A DNA stretch of 64,000 nucleotides from assembly GCA_949752745.1 (NCBI GenBank), contig OX457031.1, positions 19,588,199 through 19,652,198 on the forward strand. The letters run 5' to 3'. A program made the position numbers and the translations under genes. Below are positions 1 to 11,700 of the stretch, piece by piece. The DNA comes from Protula sp. h YS-2021. Its lineage: Eukaryota; Annelida; Polychaeta; Sabellida; Serpulidae. The notes beneath the pieces are model-generated. The model ran no database searches, was not told the origin of the DNA, and saw only the letters and a program-made list of their open reading frames with translations. Position 1 is the stretch's first letter. Each line of letters opens with the position of its first letter.

Positions 1-249
1 ACGACGTCTCGTCATCCTCTATCTGTTAGCCAAATTTCACCTTCCCACGTAAAACAGCGTAAACTATATATATATATATATATTCTTTGGCAAATCGGGA
101 AAACTGAAACGCTCTGCAGGCAACAGCACACACATGCTATTATCTCTCATCGTGGGCAGCTGGGCGATCAGTATGACTGTGCTGATATCATACCATGTGC
201 CTAAACTGCCATATCAAAGCATCTATCTGCCTTAAAATGTGCTTCAGCG

Positions 250-480
250 GCAAAATTTTAAAGTCTGTTTTTTGCATATAAAATGTTAATGACCCGGACC
301 CCCAGTAGACATGCTACGTCATGCCTCCGCCAAATTTTGGTCGTCCTAGCCCTAGCCGTCTCAGAGAAGTTCGCGTGACAAGGTTTTGGCGGGAAAAAAG
401 GAATCATACGGAAACACTTCACCGAATGGTACGAATTCAATAAACCAGGGATTGAAAATTTCCCAAGTGTAATGACAGTC
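250..480 (-). repeat. Dispersed repeat copy (family A)
   Basis: Read on the minus strand this shares long stretches with 4520-4850: a ccgtatg-ttcctttttt block, then CTCTGAGACGGCTA, GCTAGGACGACC and ATTTGGC, then TTTTATATGCAAAAA. It lies in the intron upstream of exon 622. Copies in opposite orientation in one gene suggest an old interspersed element. No coding sequence is seen. Confidence 0.6.
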
Positions 481-621
481 ACCTTACAGGCATCTTTTAC
501 TGATGTGGCAGCCTGACTGGCCCACCAAACGTTCTTCATGTCAAAACAAAGATATCACCAGGCTTGTTTCTTTTTCTTGTAAAATATGCCGACAGTTTTT
601 TATGTTATTTTTTTCCTCTAG

Positions 622-2792
622 TGCTATAAGAAATCTGGCTCACTTAAAAGGAGAAACAAATCTGGCCGACGCACTGCGTAAAGCTAGAACCGTGTTTAGG
701 GAGGCTCAGTCCGACGGCCGATCAGTACCGAAGTCCGTCATCTTAGTAACCGATGGCAGTTCAAACGTAGAAAGGTTTGAGACGCTTACTGAGGCTGACA
801 GGTTAAAAGCTGAAGGTACAGTGTGGGTCTTCTATTAACATTTTGCAATTTATCCTGTGCGTGCACAGTGCAGTCTGTGAATTGAGGCTACAATTGGGGC
901 CCGCTTTTATTTTAGAGACCCTTTTGCGATGGACTAGTAACCGGTTTGAACTAAAGAAGTTGTTGAATCGGCTCCGGTCTTAATTTAGAAATAGCACTAT
1001 GCGAAGTAATTTTGTGAATATTTAACATGCCAAAAGGCTCACTTGCATGCCTCATTCAAAGTCTGGCCAGTTTTATATAAATAGTGGAGTTTTACGAAAT
1101 CAGTTATGAATGTGGTGTTGCCATCACTTGTCACCAGGGTATCCAGACATCTCGCATCTGGACATCTCGCATCTGGACATCTCGCATCTGACAACTCGCA
1201 TCTGGACATCTCGCATCTGACAACTCGCATCTGGACATCTCGCATCCAAATGAAAAAGTGGACATCTCGCATCCGTTTTGATTTTAAGGGGGAGCTTTAA
1301 CACTGTGTTTGGGAAACTTCACACAGAAAAATAAATTACAGGGGTTTCAAAAACGTAAGTTATTTGAGTAAAAACAAATTATAAGCGAGATTTTGTGCTT
1401 GACGATATTAACAGGGGTTTCCAAAACGTAAGTCATTTGAGTAAATCAACTGAAAAAACCCAGTTCAGTTTACGGAGTAATTCAAGAGTTAGACTTACAT
1501 TTGTACTCAGTGAATGCCATAGTGAGTAGTCCAACGTTCGATGCAGCGCGAATCCACATATGCTAATCCCTCGAAAGAGGCACTTAAAAGCATGAAGGAT
1601 TTAATGAACGTGCGGCGGATCAGTATTAAGAATAAATCCACTAATCCCACTGATCTATTCAATTTTTAAAACTTTATCTTTGATGCACGGTTTGGAAGGG
1701 AAACGATTACCACCTAGGGAAATGAAGGGAAATGATTACCACCTACCCCCCACCCCCACCCCACCGCAAAAACACAATGATAAATCCAGCAAAAAATCAC
1801 GGATGCGAGATGTCCACTTTTTCATTTGGATGCGAGATGTCCAGATGCGAGATGTCCAGATGCGAGTTGTCGGATGCGAGATGTCCAGATGCGAGGTGTC
1901 CAGATGCGAGATGTCGCGGATTCGTCACCAGTTGTTCAGTTATAAGAATATTGCTTGGTGTCAGGTGCGGTATGCTTTAAAAAAATCGGCTATGAAGTTG
2001 CTTTTCTTTGTCAGGTGTTGAGGTGTTTGTGGTGGGAATAACGGAAGATGTAGACATCAACGAGCTCAATAACATCGCTTCAGATCCAGACTCAGAGCAC
2101 GTCCTCACTGTGAACGGTAGGAAATCCCGGGAGCTTTTAACAAGTAGCTGATGATTTGTAGATAACCCACTAAGGATTTGAGTCCTCAACTTTTTCACCA
2201 CTGTGAAATTTCACTTCCATATCCTTCGTAACATGAACATTGGCTGCTTAAATATTTTGCTGTTCTGTTTCAACCAAAATCCAACATGAGCGGAATTAAC
2301 TGGTGTGGTTTCTGAAAAGACCACAAGTTGAACTTTCATTGCTGACGCCTTTTTTTCGAGAGAAATTTGATTATACCGATATTAAGAACCTTCTCGGGAG
2401 GGGAGGGGGAAATGTACAGCGCGTCGAACCCGGGGATATAATAGATTCTGTGTTGTCCGTCTGTCCATCGAGCCTTCCCAATTTCAAGGTCACAGTGGAT
2501 GCAATCCGATCCGGTTTGTCCACAGGTGAATACAATGCACACTGCACGTTTCTGCAGATCTGTCTAAATAAGAATCGGCATGCGGTTTGTTTTATAAACA
2601 CAGATTGATGTTGTAAAATTGTATTTACAGGCTTTGAAGATCTAAGCAACACAACTTTCAGGCTAAAACTCCTAGAGGCAGTGTGCTTCGACCCGTCAAC
2701 AACAAGCAGTGCTACAACCAGTAGTACTACAACCGAAACTAGTACAACCAGTACCACTTCTTCACCGACAAGCCCAAGTATCACCACGACTG
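622..2792 (+). CDS. Gene 1 vWA1 (C-terminal part) plus first Thr/Ser linker
   Basis: Exons 622-815, 2015-2116 and 2631-2792. The first carries the later MIDAS loops: a GETNLADAL segment supplies the threonine and VTDGSSN the aspartate. The second gives the strand [11 protein letters not shown] and the [10 protein letters not shown] helix. The third gives the closing helix ending LLEAVC, then a run of about 30 Thr/Ser-rich residues. The DxSxS-bearing exon is not in the window. Exon 622 starts on a split AG|T codon after a pyrimidine-rich acceptor. Exon 2631-2792 is phase 1-1 and 54 codons long, so it can be skipped without a frame change. Confidence 0.85.
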
Positions 2793-5700
2793 GTTTGTAT
2801 GGTACTACCCTCCAGCTAACAACCTCTTTATGTGTGCTTTTTTAGATTTTGAGTTTCTCAGTTCTAACGTGGTGAGAAATAACCTGCTTGAATCCGTGTG
2901 CTCTGCGATTATTGCCTCGGAGCCTACAGTACCGACAACAACAACAACAACCACAACGACTACGACACCACAACCATCAACACCGGTGTCGTCAACAGCG
3001 GAGCCAACGTCAACAACAACACAAGCTCCAACGTCAACACCATCCCCTGCAACGCCCTCCATGCCAACACCGTCCCCTACAACGCCCTCCATGCCAACAC
3101 CGTCCCCTACAACGCCCCCCATGCCAATACCGTCCCCTACAACGCCCTCCATGCCAACACCGTCCCCTACAACGCCGCCCATACCAACACCTTCCCCTAC
3201 ACCCACGCAATCCCCTCCAGCGCCACTCCCTGTACCGTCCCCGTCCCCTTCACCCACACCGTCCCCGCAAACATCGCCTTCTACACAATCCCCAACGCCA
3301 TCTCCTGCACCAGTGCCTTCCCCATCCCCATCCCCGACACCGTTAACACCGTCCACTTCACGATCCCCTTCTCCTCCTACACCTTCCCCACAAACACCTT
3401 CGACGACACCTTCCGTAACACCTTCCATGACACCCTCGATAACACGTTCTGTGACAACCTCCATGACACCTTCCGTGACACCTTCCATGACACCCTCCAT
3501 GACACCCTCCATGACACCATCCATGACACCCTCCGAGACACCTTCAGTGACGCCATCAGCCACAGTGACGACACCGTCTACCACCACTGCAGTTCCGACA
3601 TTAGGTCAAAGCTAATACCATTCTTTTCTTTTTTTGCAAGTTTTTCAAATGTTTAGTTTATTTTCCTTGACCAAACAATGTGTTTTTAAGTGCATTGTAT
3701 AATTTTAACTGTGTCCTGTTTAACTAACGCGATTTGTTACTATTTATTTATATTTGATTTAACATATTTTACAAACTCCCCTTTAATAACTTGGGTAATG
3801 TGAGTGTTAATCATTTGTAAAGATTTCCTTACCAGTTTCATTTTTAACTTTATTTAACTTGAACAGTGTTTTCCGTCTGTCCCCTCGAATCCATTATTCT
3901 ATGACAGAATTAACAGACAATGGATTGGAGGGGACAAATGGAAGACCCAGCAGGAATAACATCACTCCAGTTCCAAAATAAGTTGTTATTTCCCATAAAC
4001 CCTTCTGACAAGTTTAATAAGTTTCTTTAGCACAAGCATTATTTTGTTTATCCTCCCTACTTCTTAACATTTACCACGTTTACAACGACAAGGTTTGGGT
4101 AAGTTTTGTTGGACAGCGAAACAACCGGAGGAGAGATGCCTTTTGCCGAAGTGTTTTAGTAAACAAGACACAAATATTCAGAGAAACCAATCAAATATAT
4201 TTATTTCTAGTTCCTTAGCTGTTTTTTTTTTCAATTTGATTTTTCACAGACAACTTTTAGAAAATGAGAAACGAAAAATAACTTCAATCATACAACAAAG
4301 TACATTCTAAATTTACCTCGTACACAAAAATGACATTAAATAAATAACAATAATAATAATAATAAAATGTCTCTCTTATCTCTATATCTCTCGTTTAGAT
4401 TTACTATAAAGTCGAAGTGGAAAATATCAAAACAGGATCGTATACCATCCCTCTAAACTTTTTTTTATATATTTTCACACTTGTGGATTTTTAATCCCTT
4501 AGTTTATTGTTTTCGTTCAATTCGGGAAAATGTTTCCGTATGTTTCCTTTTTTCCGCCAAAACGTTGTCACGCAAACTCCTCTGAGACGGCTACAGCTGC
4601 TAGGACGACCATATTTGGCAGAGACATTGTATAGCGTGTCCAGTGGGTCCAGTTTATTTTTTTAAAGAAATTCATTAATATTTTATATGCAAAAATGGAC
4701 ATTAACATTTAAAATTTGAAAAAACCTTGTCACCTTATGATTGCTAGGGCTAGGACGACGAAATTTGGCAAAGACATAATGTAGGATGTATAGTTGGTTC
4801 AGCTTAGTTTTTTAGCAATTCATTAAAATTCAATATGTAAAAATGGACATTTTGCCACTGACATCCATTATAACCAAGCAAAAGGAACTGGTATGATATC
4901 AGCCTAGTAAGAGGTGCCTCGGTGACCTGACCTCCTCAGCCATGGTCAAAGTCAAAAACCACAAGTGGGCCATTATTTCAAAAACAGAGATAGAGCGATT
5001 TAGACCTTATTTTCGCACCTTTTTGCCTAAAAGGACGATATATAAGACGTTTCTCGGTGAACTTGACCTCCTCGGTCACGGTCAATGCCAAAAAACCGGA
5101 AGTTGAGAATTATCTCGAAACCGTTTATAGAAAAGCGATTTTGAGCTTATTTCAACGATTGATATTAGAAGTGTTATGTAACGGGTACCTCGATTACCTT
5201 GACCACTTCGGTCATGGTCAGAGTCGAATACCGGAAGTTTCAAAAACGGTTAGAGGTAGTGCGATTTTAAGCTTATTTTCGACCGTTTTGGCCTAAAAAA
5301 GAAGATGTAAGAGAAGAGGTACCTTGGTGACCTTCACCTCCTCGTTCTTCGTCAATTCTGAATTTTAAGAGTTCAGAATTGTATTTTTGTGGCCCCAAGT
5401 GTAATTTTCGCTACTTGGCAGCAAAAACTGTTTAGTTTTATATTTATTATCCTACACAATTTGTGACCCGTATTACCTTCACTATAGCGTTATAATCCAT
5501 ACGATCCTGTTAATTTTATAGATCCAGACTTGTGTCTGAGCAGCGCCGATGTTGTCTTCGTCATCGACTCATCCGGAAGTATTGAGCAGGAGAATTTTGA
5601 TACTATGTTGCAATTTGTCTCACTCATTGTTGATATTCTTAACATGGAAAACGGGGATATCCGTGTTGGCGTGATGACATTTTCTGACGAAGCAAAAGAG

Positions 5701-8700
5701 GAATTCCCTCTGGATGCCTATTTCACCAGGTACCTAATCCCAATGTTATTTACATAAAAGTCTTATTCCTGCCTTACTTTATTTTATTATGCTATGTCAC
5801 ATAACAAAAATGTAAGAGTGTAAGGGCAAAATTGATGTGTTTTGTTGCTATGTTATGTTATGTTCCCGTTATATTTCTTTTATAAGACGCATGTATGTAT
5901 GTAAGCATATATGTGTACCATGTTATGTTTTTGTGGTGCATATGTTTCCGTTATGATACGTATGTATGCAAGTATGTGTGTTATGTTATGTTTATGCTGT
6001 GTTATGCTGCTGTTGTGTTATGTTTGTGTTGTGCTATGTTATGTTATGTTTCCGTCATGTTATGTTTGTATGTATGTACGTATGTATGTGTGTTACATTA
6101 TGCTCATGTTGTGTTATGCTTCTGTTATGTTATTTTGTGTTGTGTTATGTTATGTATGTGTTGTGTTATCTTATATTATATTATGTTTGTGTTGTGTTAT
6201 GTTATTCGTGTTATATTAATATTTTACGTCAATATTTAATGCATGTTTTTGAATACTTTTTCATCTGTAGGAGCAGCACTTTGAACGCCATTGCGAACAT
6301 ACAGTATTCTCGTGGCTCTACCAATACCGCGGCCGCGTTAGAGTTCCTGCGGACCACCATGTTTGATTCTCAAAGAGGAGACCGTGCTGGCGTCAAAAAT
6401 ATAGGTGTCATTATCACAGACGGCGAGTCTAACGACAGAGATGCTACTCTGGCGATGGCGATGGCGGCAAAAAGCGAGGGAATCCATCTAATGACTGTTG
6501 CCATTGGCGGGTGGATTGACAGATATGAAGTGAATTCTATGGCCAGTTTCCCATCCAGAGTGAACGCCATGTATTTCGATAACTTCGCATCTCTTCCGAA
6601 CAGCGCTGAAGAAATACAACACATGTTATGCGATAGTAAGTAAAACACATGCTATGTGATAGTAAGTAAACACATGTTATATGACAGTAAGTAAAACACA
6701 TGCTATGTGATAGTAAGTAAACACATGCGATGTGATAGTAAGCAAAACAAATTCGATGGGATAGTAAGTAAAGCACATGAGATGTGACAGTAAGTAAAGC
6801 ACATGCGATTTGATAGTAAGTAAACACATGCGATGTGATAGTAAGCAAAACAAATTCGATGGGATAGTAAGTAAAACACATGAGATGTGAAAGTAAGTAA
6901 AGCACATGCGATTTGATAGTAAGTAAACACATGCTATATGATAGTAAGTGAAACACATGCTATGAGATGGTAAGTTAAACACATGCGATAGGATAGTAAG
7001 TTAAACAGGGATACGGAAAATGGCAACGGAAAGAATGGCAATGAAAAAATGGCACATGCAAAAATGGCACATGGAAAAATGGCGCAAGGAAATAATGGCA
7101 CAGTGCAAGATCGGAAAAAATGGCAACATCAAAATTTCATTTTTTATTTATATTAAAAACGGAAAACGGAACATTATAATAGGTTTTTACCATGTTCACT
7201 TGCAAATCGATTTCACTAAAAAATTCAAATGAATGAATTCACATTCAAAAAAGTACATGTAATGAAAACTAGCCAAAATCTGAAATACTCAAGATCTACG
7301 TTTCCCAAAATAAAACCAGGCTCTAGAGTCACTGTGAAAACTGTTATTGTCGATGCACAACATTATTTCAACTCAGACTGATTTCTGCGCGGCTTGCATC
7401 GAATGTTGTGACCTGCATTTCGAAGAAACTGTTCTACGGTTTTTATGCCCTGCGGTCGGTCCAAACACAACTGAAGAAGTTGCGTCTGTAGGTGTACGGA
7501 AACGGAAACACGTTTTAAGGGCTTTCTTGGAGGTTCCCCGCGCTCGGCATTCAGTAACACAGCACTGACTTGGGCGGCGTCGGCTTTAAGCCAGTTTCCA
7601 GACGGACGGGTGGAGAATGCTAGCCGGGTGTTCGATTCTGTGGTCCCAGGCCTCGCATAGATTATTTGTACGATGCTCGCCGTTCAAGATAACTTCGTGA
7701 ACGTTCCACATTTTTGGTGGAAAAAGTACTGGTATGCGGCGCAGCGTAATCACGTCTTGTCCGTCATTTCCGCGGCGTTGGATTGGTCGGTATATCCCAA
7801 AACAGTATGTGCTCACAAAGTAATCCAGAAGTGGACTGACGTCTTCTGGTGTGTTGGCAGGGACATAAGCGATTCCTTCATCGAGATCAGCAATGAGCAG
7901 TAGGGCAAGGGAATTCATCATGAAACAAAAAAGTTTGACTTACTCTAATTCCCTATACAATTCCGTAAATCCGAGTTCCTTAATCTTTCTGAATGTAGCT
8001 TGAGTAAGGTGGTAGAAGCGTCCTTGGATCGTAATGTCCTGACCTAAGGTCTTCGTTATCGCTGTTCATGGCTAGCTCAGAGTCAATCACTATGGCCATA
8101 GGATCCGGCTCTTGGTGCAGTTCTGCGCACTTGACGATGATCGCACGTAAAAGTTCCTGGTATGTCTCTTTGGTCTAACGGTAGCGGAGGGCATGCGCAC
8201 ATGAAACTGGTGTTTCCCAGTGGTGAACATATGACGTACAACTGGCAAAATCCATGTGGCGCCACAGCATCATTGCCATCCATATACCATGTGGTTGCAT
8301 GGGATAAATGATCTAGCGCCTCGCTTGTTGCAAATATTATCACTCTTGCAGCTGCATCTGGACCGTTGTCATACATCAAACACTGTTCAGGGTCTGGGCA
8401 AGCCGTTCGGGTCCATTCACCATCCAGAAGCAGGTCATGAAGACTGTCCGGGTCCGCCGCGAGTTCGTTTGACTAATTCTTCCTTGCCAAGTTCTGTCCT
8501 GGAATCGACGTCGATCTCGCTCATGTGCTGCGTAAATATTTGAGCAGGTTTGTCAAAACTCTGTTTTGCCTTTTTTATGTGTACGGGGCATTTGGCAGCA
8601 GTCACTTTTGCGTCGCTTGGGTCATAGTTGTGTTTCTTTAATAGGGTGGGATTTTCCAATCCTACTGACGTGTTCGGAAGAGCTTTGCAGCCTGTAGTAC

Positions 8701-11700
8701 GCCTGACGCATCTCCACTTTATGTGATTTGGTCTAGATATCTGCTTGGTGTACATAAAGCCATTCGAACACAACTTCTGACCACCTTTATTGCTGGTTAT
8801 CACTTCCATTTTGATGATTTTCAAATAAAAATCCGGCCATATGTAGAGCATCTGAAGCATCAGATTTCCATTAATCGCAGCCGGAGTAATTTTCTACAAA
8901 CAGGGTTTAGCTGCAAACACTCGAAATTGACCAGAATTACTGAAAGGATTTTTCCTTGGTCTTGAGTCAGACTGCAAGACACATGTCTCGTTGTTATTGA
9001 CCTTAACTGAATTCCGGAGTAATGCCGGAAGTTTGCAGCAGTTGCAAATTAAACAAAAAAGGCGTTTCCATTTTCCCGTTTTTGTTGTTGTGCCATTTTT
9101 TCCTTGTACCATTTTTGCCATTGCCATTTTTTCCATTGCCGTTCTTTCCGTGGCCATTTTTCCGTTATCATTTTTTCCTGCACTCAGTAAGACACATGCT
9201 TTGTGATATTAAGTGAAACAAACACGAAATCAGCATTTGCTGTGTGACTTCTGGTCAACGTTTCAAGTTATGCTATCTTATCCACATTTATTTTGAGTCA
9301 TCATGAAGCATTGTTAAATGCATTGGGTAAATGCTGCAATCTGATTGGTGGATTTCCAAGACAATAATTTGGAATGTTGATCAAAACGGGAAAGTCAATG
9401 GATATTGTATTTATTTGTAATTACTACTCCACTTAAGTCATGTAACAAAGCATATATTTTTAGGCAACATGAAGATTTGACCAAATACAAACATAGTGAC
9501 CTAAAAGTCTGCCATTGTTGATCAGTAGCAAGTGTTGAGTGTTTGGTCAACATTTTCTCAGTGGTCAAATATACCTTTAGGTTGACTAAAATAGATCAAT
9601 GTATGCTTTGTTAAATGAATTTTCAGGCGTTTCGATTATGCAAATAGCGCCAACATCTGTTAATATTTGCGTTCTAGACCACATCGGAAAAAAATATTGA
9701 CCATTGAATCAACCAATCCGGTTACAGCATTAACAAGTCATGTTACTATCGACGCTGTAACAAAGCATATATCGACATGTTTCGAAGTTTGACATAAAGA
9801 TATTGTCGACTCTGAAAAGCAAACAAATTCTTACTGGTGAATAAAACATCATGCTAACACAAAATATGCAAGAATCTGCCGATTATTTATTGGCCAGCGA
9901 ACCTTCAGGTTTGCTAATGCCGTGCAGTGCTTCAGTGTGTTAGCCGTGTTTATCAAATCTTAACGCAGACACCAATGCAGGCACCAACAAGTAGAGATAA
10001 ATTTGAAAAGATTTCAAACATTTCGAGAATTTTACAAACAGTTTTAGTCGATAAATAATGCAATTTGCAGGATTCATGTGAATCGGCAAATAGTGTCGCT
10101 GCCATCATTCCACTTTCCAGTTGACAAAATAATACGAATTTAGCAGGCATTCTTTTCAATCTCTGACATTTTTTTTATTTTCTTTTTGTTGAAAGAACAT
10201 GCTTGAACTGTATCAGTTCAATGATATGTCATGCTTTTTTGCACAGATGTGAATGAGTGTGATTTGCAGCCGTGTCAAAATGGTGGCGCTTGTTTTGACG
10301 AGATTGGGTACTACTGGTGCAAATGTCCAGCCGGATTCAGTGGTCTTAACTGCTCATATGGTAAGTATCATGTGGTAACTCCCATATGCTGAGTCCCATG
10401 TGGCAACTCACACGTGGTAAGTCCCATTTGGTAACTCCCACATGGTACGTCCCATGTAGTAAGTCCAATATGGTAAGTCCCATGTGGTAAGTCTCATGTG
10501 GTAAGTCCCATATGGTTGCTCTCATATGGTAAGTCCCACATAGTAAGTCACATATGGTAAACCCATGTGGTAATTTTAATATGGTAACTCCCATTTGGTA
10601 AGAAACATATGGTAAGTTCCATGTGGTAAGTGCAAAATGCATTTCTTTCGGACTTTGTTTTTCTCAAAGAAACATATTCCATTCGTATAACAAAATATTT
10701 CTGGGTTGACATGTAGATTTTCTTTTGCTCATTTTAATTACACCTATGCCAGAATGAATGTTAGGATGATTTCTTTATATTTTCGTATAAATAATGTAAC
10801 TTTAATTATGCTGCCCAGTTTGGTCACATTTTGTTGGTTGTGATGCGAAAGGCTTAACATCAGTAAGCATTCCTTTGCAAAACCACGGGAGCTTGGTCAA
10901 GATATAAGTTGTTCACTTTACATATAAGTTGTTCATTATGCCATATAAATTGTTCATTATACCATATAAGCTGTTCAATATGCCATATAGGGTGTTCATT
11001 ATGTCATATAAATTGTTCATTATGCCATATAACTTGTTCATCATGCCATATAAGTTGTTCACTATACCATATAAGTTGTTCATTATACTATATAATTTGT
11101 TCATTATACTATATAACCAGCAATGTAGATTTTATAACTGCATAAAATGTGAGATCAAGTGCAACTTTTTAAAACTAGTTTTTTGGAGTTCTGAATTCGG
11201 TTGTTTATTATGATAAACTACGAGTTTACGGACATTTCTGTCGTTTGGACAGGATGCTCCTCACCGGCTGACGTCATTTTTGCCGTCGACGCCTCCGGAA
11301 GTATAGGGCAAGAAAATTTCCAACGTTTAATATATTTTGTCATTGACACTGCGAACGACCTTGACATTGATAATCCCTCTTCCGGCACGAGAGTTGGCAT
11401 GGTAACGTTTGGCGATACGTACAAGCATGAATTTCATCTCAACGCCTACAGGTAAGCATCACGGCATTTTGGCCAGATTTGATTGCAGACAGATACAGCA
11501 CAACGCCGGAGACAAGACCACCCCGCGAATTTGCGAACCACCTCACAGATACGACCATTCTTTAGTGCACCTTGTTCTAGCTGTCTCCCATGAAGAGAAC
11601 CTTTGAAATCGCAAATGCTCTTACGATTGATGAGTGTGTACACATTAAAAATTGCAATTCATATGCCGGTTGCGAGATCAGTCGAGTTTAGAAATTACAA

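Noticed and set aside
1..500. Search for the missing MIDAS exon of gene 1 vWA1
   Set aside because: No DxSxS-bearing frame is found upstream of exon 622 within the window, so it must lie outside.
2805..3587. 260-codon minus-strand Val/Gly-rich frame opposite the mucin exon
   Set aside because: It is the antisense shadow of the Thr/Pro coding repeat. The plus-strand frame has homology at its start and correct splice phases.
5911..6240. Cys/Val/Tyr-rich plus-strand frames
   Set aside because: Products of the TGTTATG low-complexity intron. Only the part from 6271 is coding.
6537..6982. Minus-strand frames with CFTYYHI-like repeats
   Set aside because: They are antisense readings of the donor-seeded 26-bp array.
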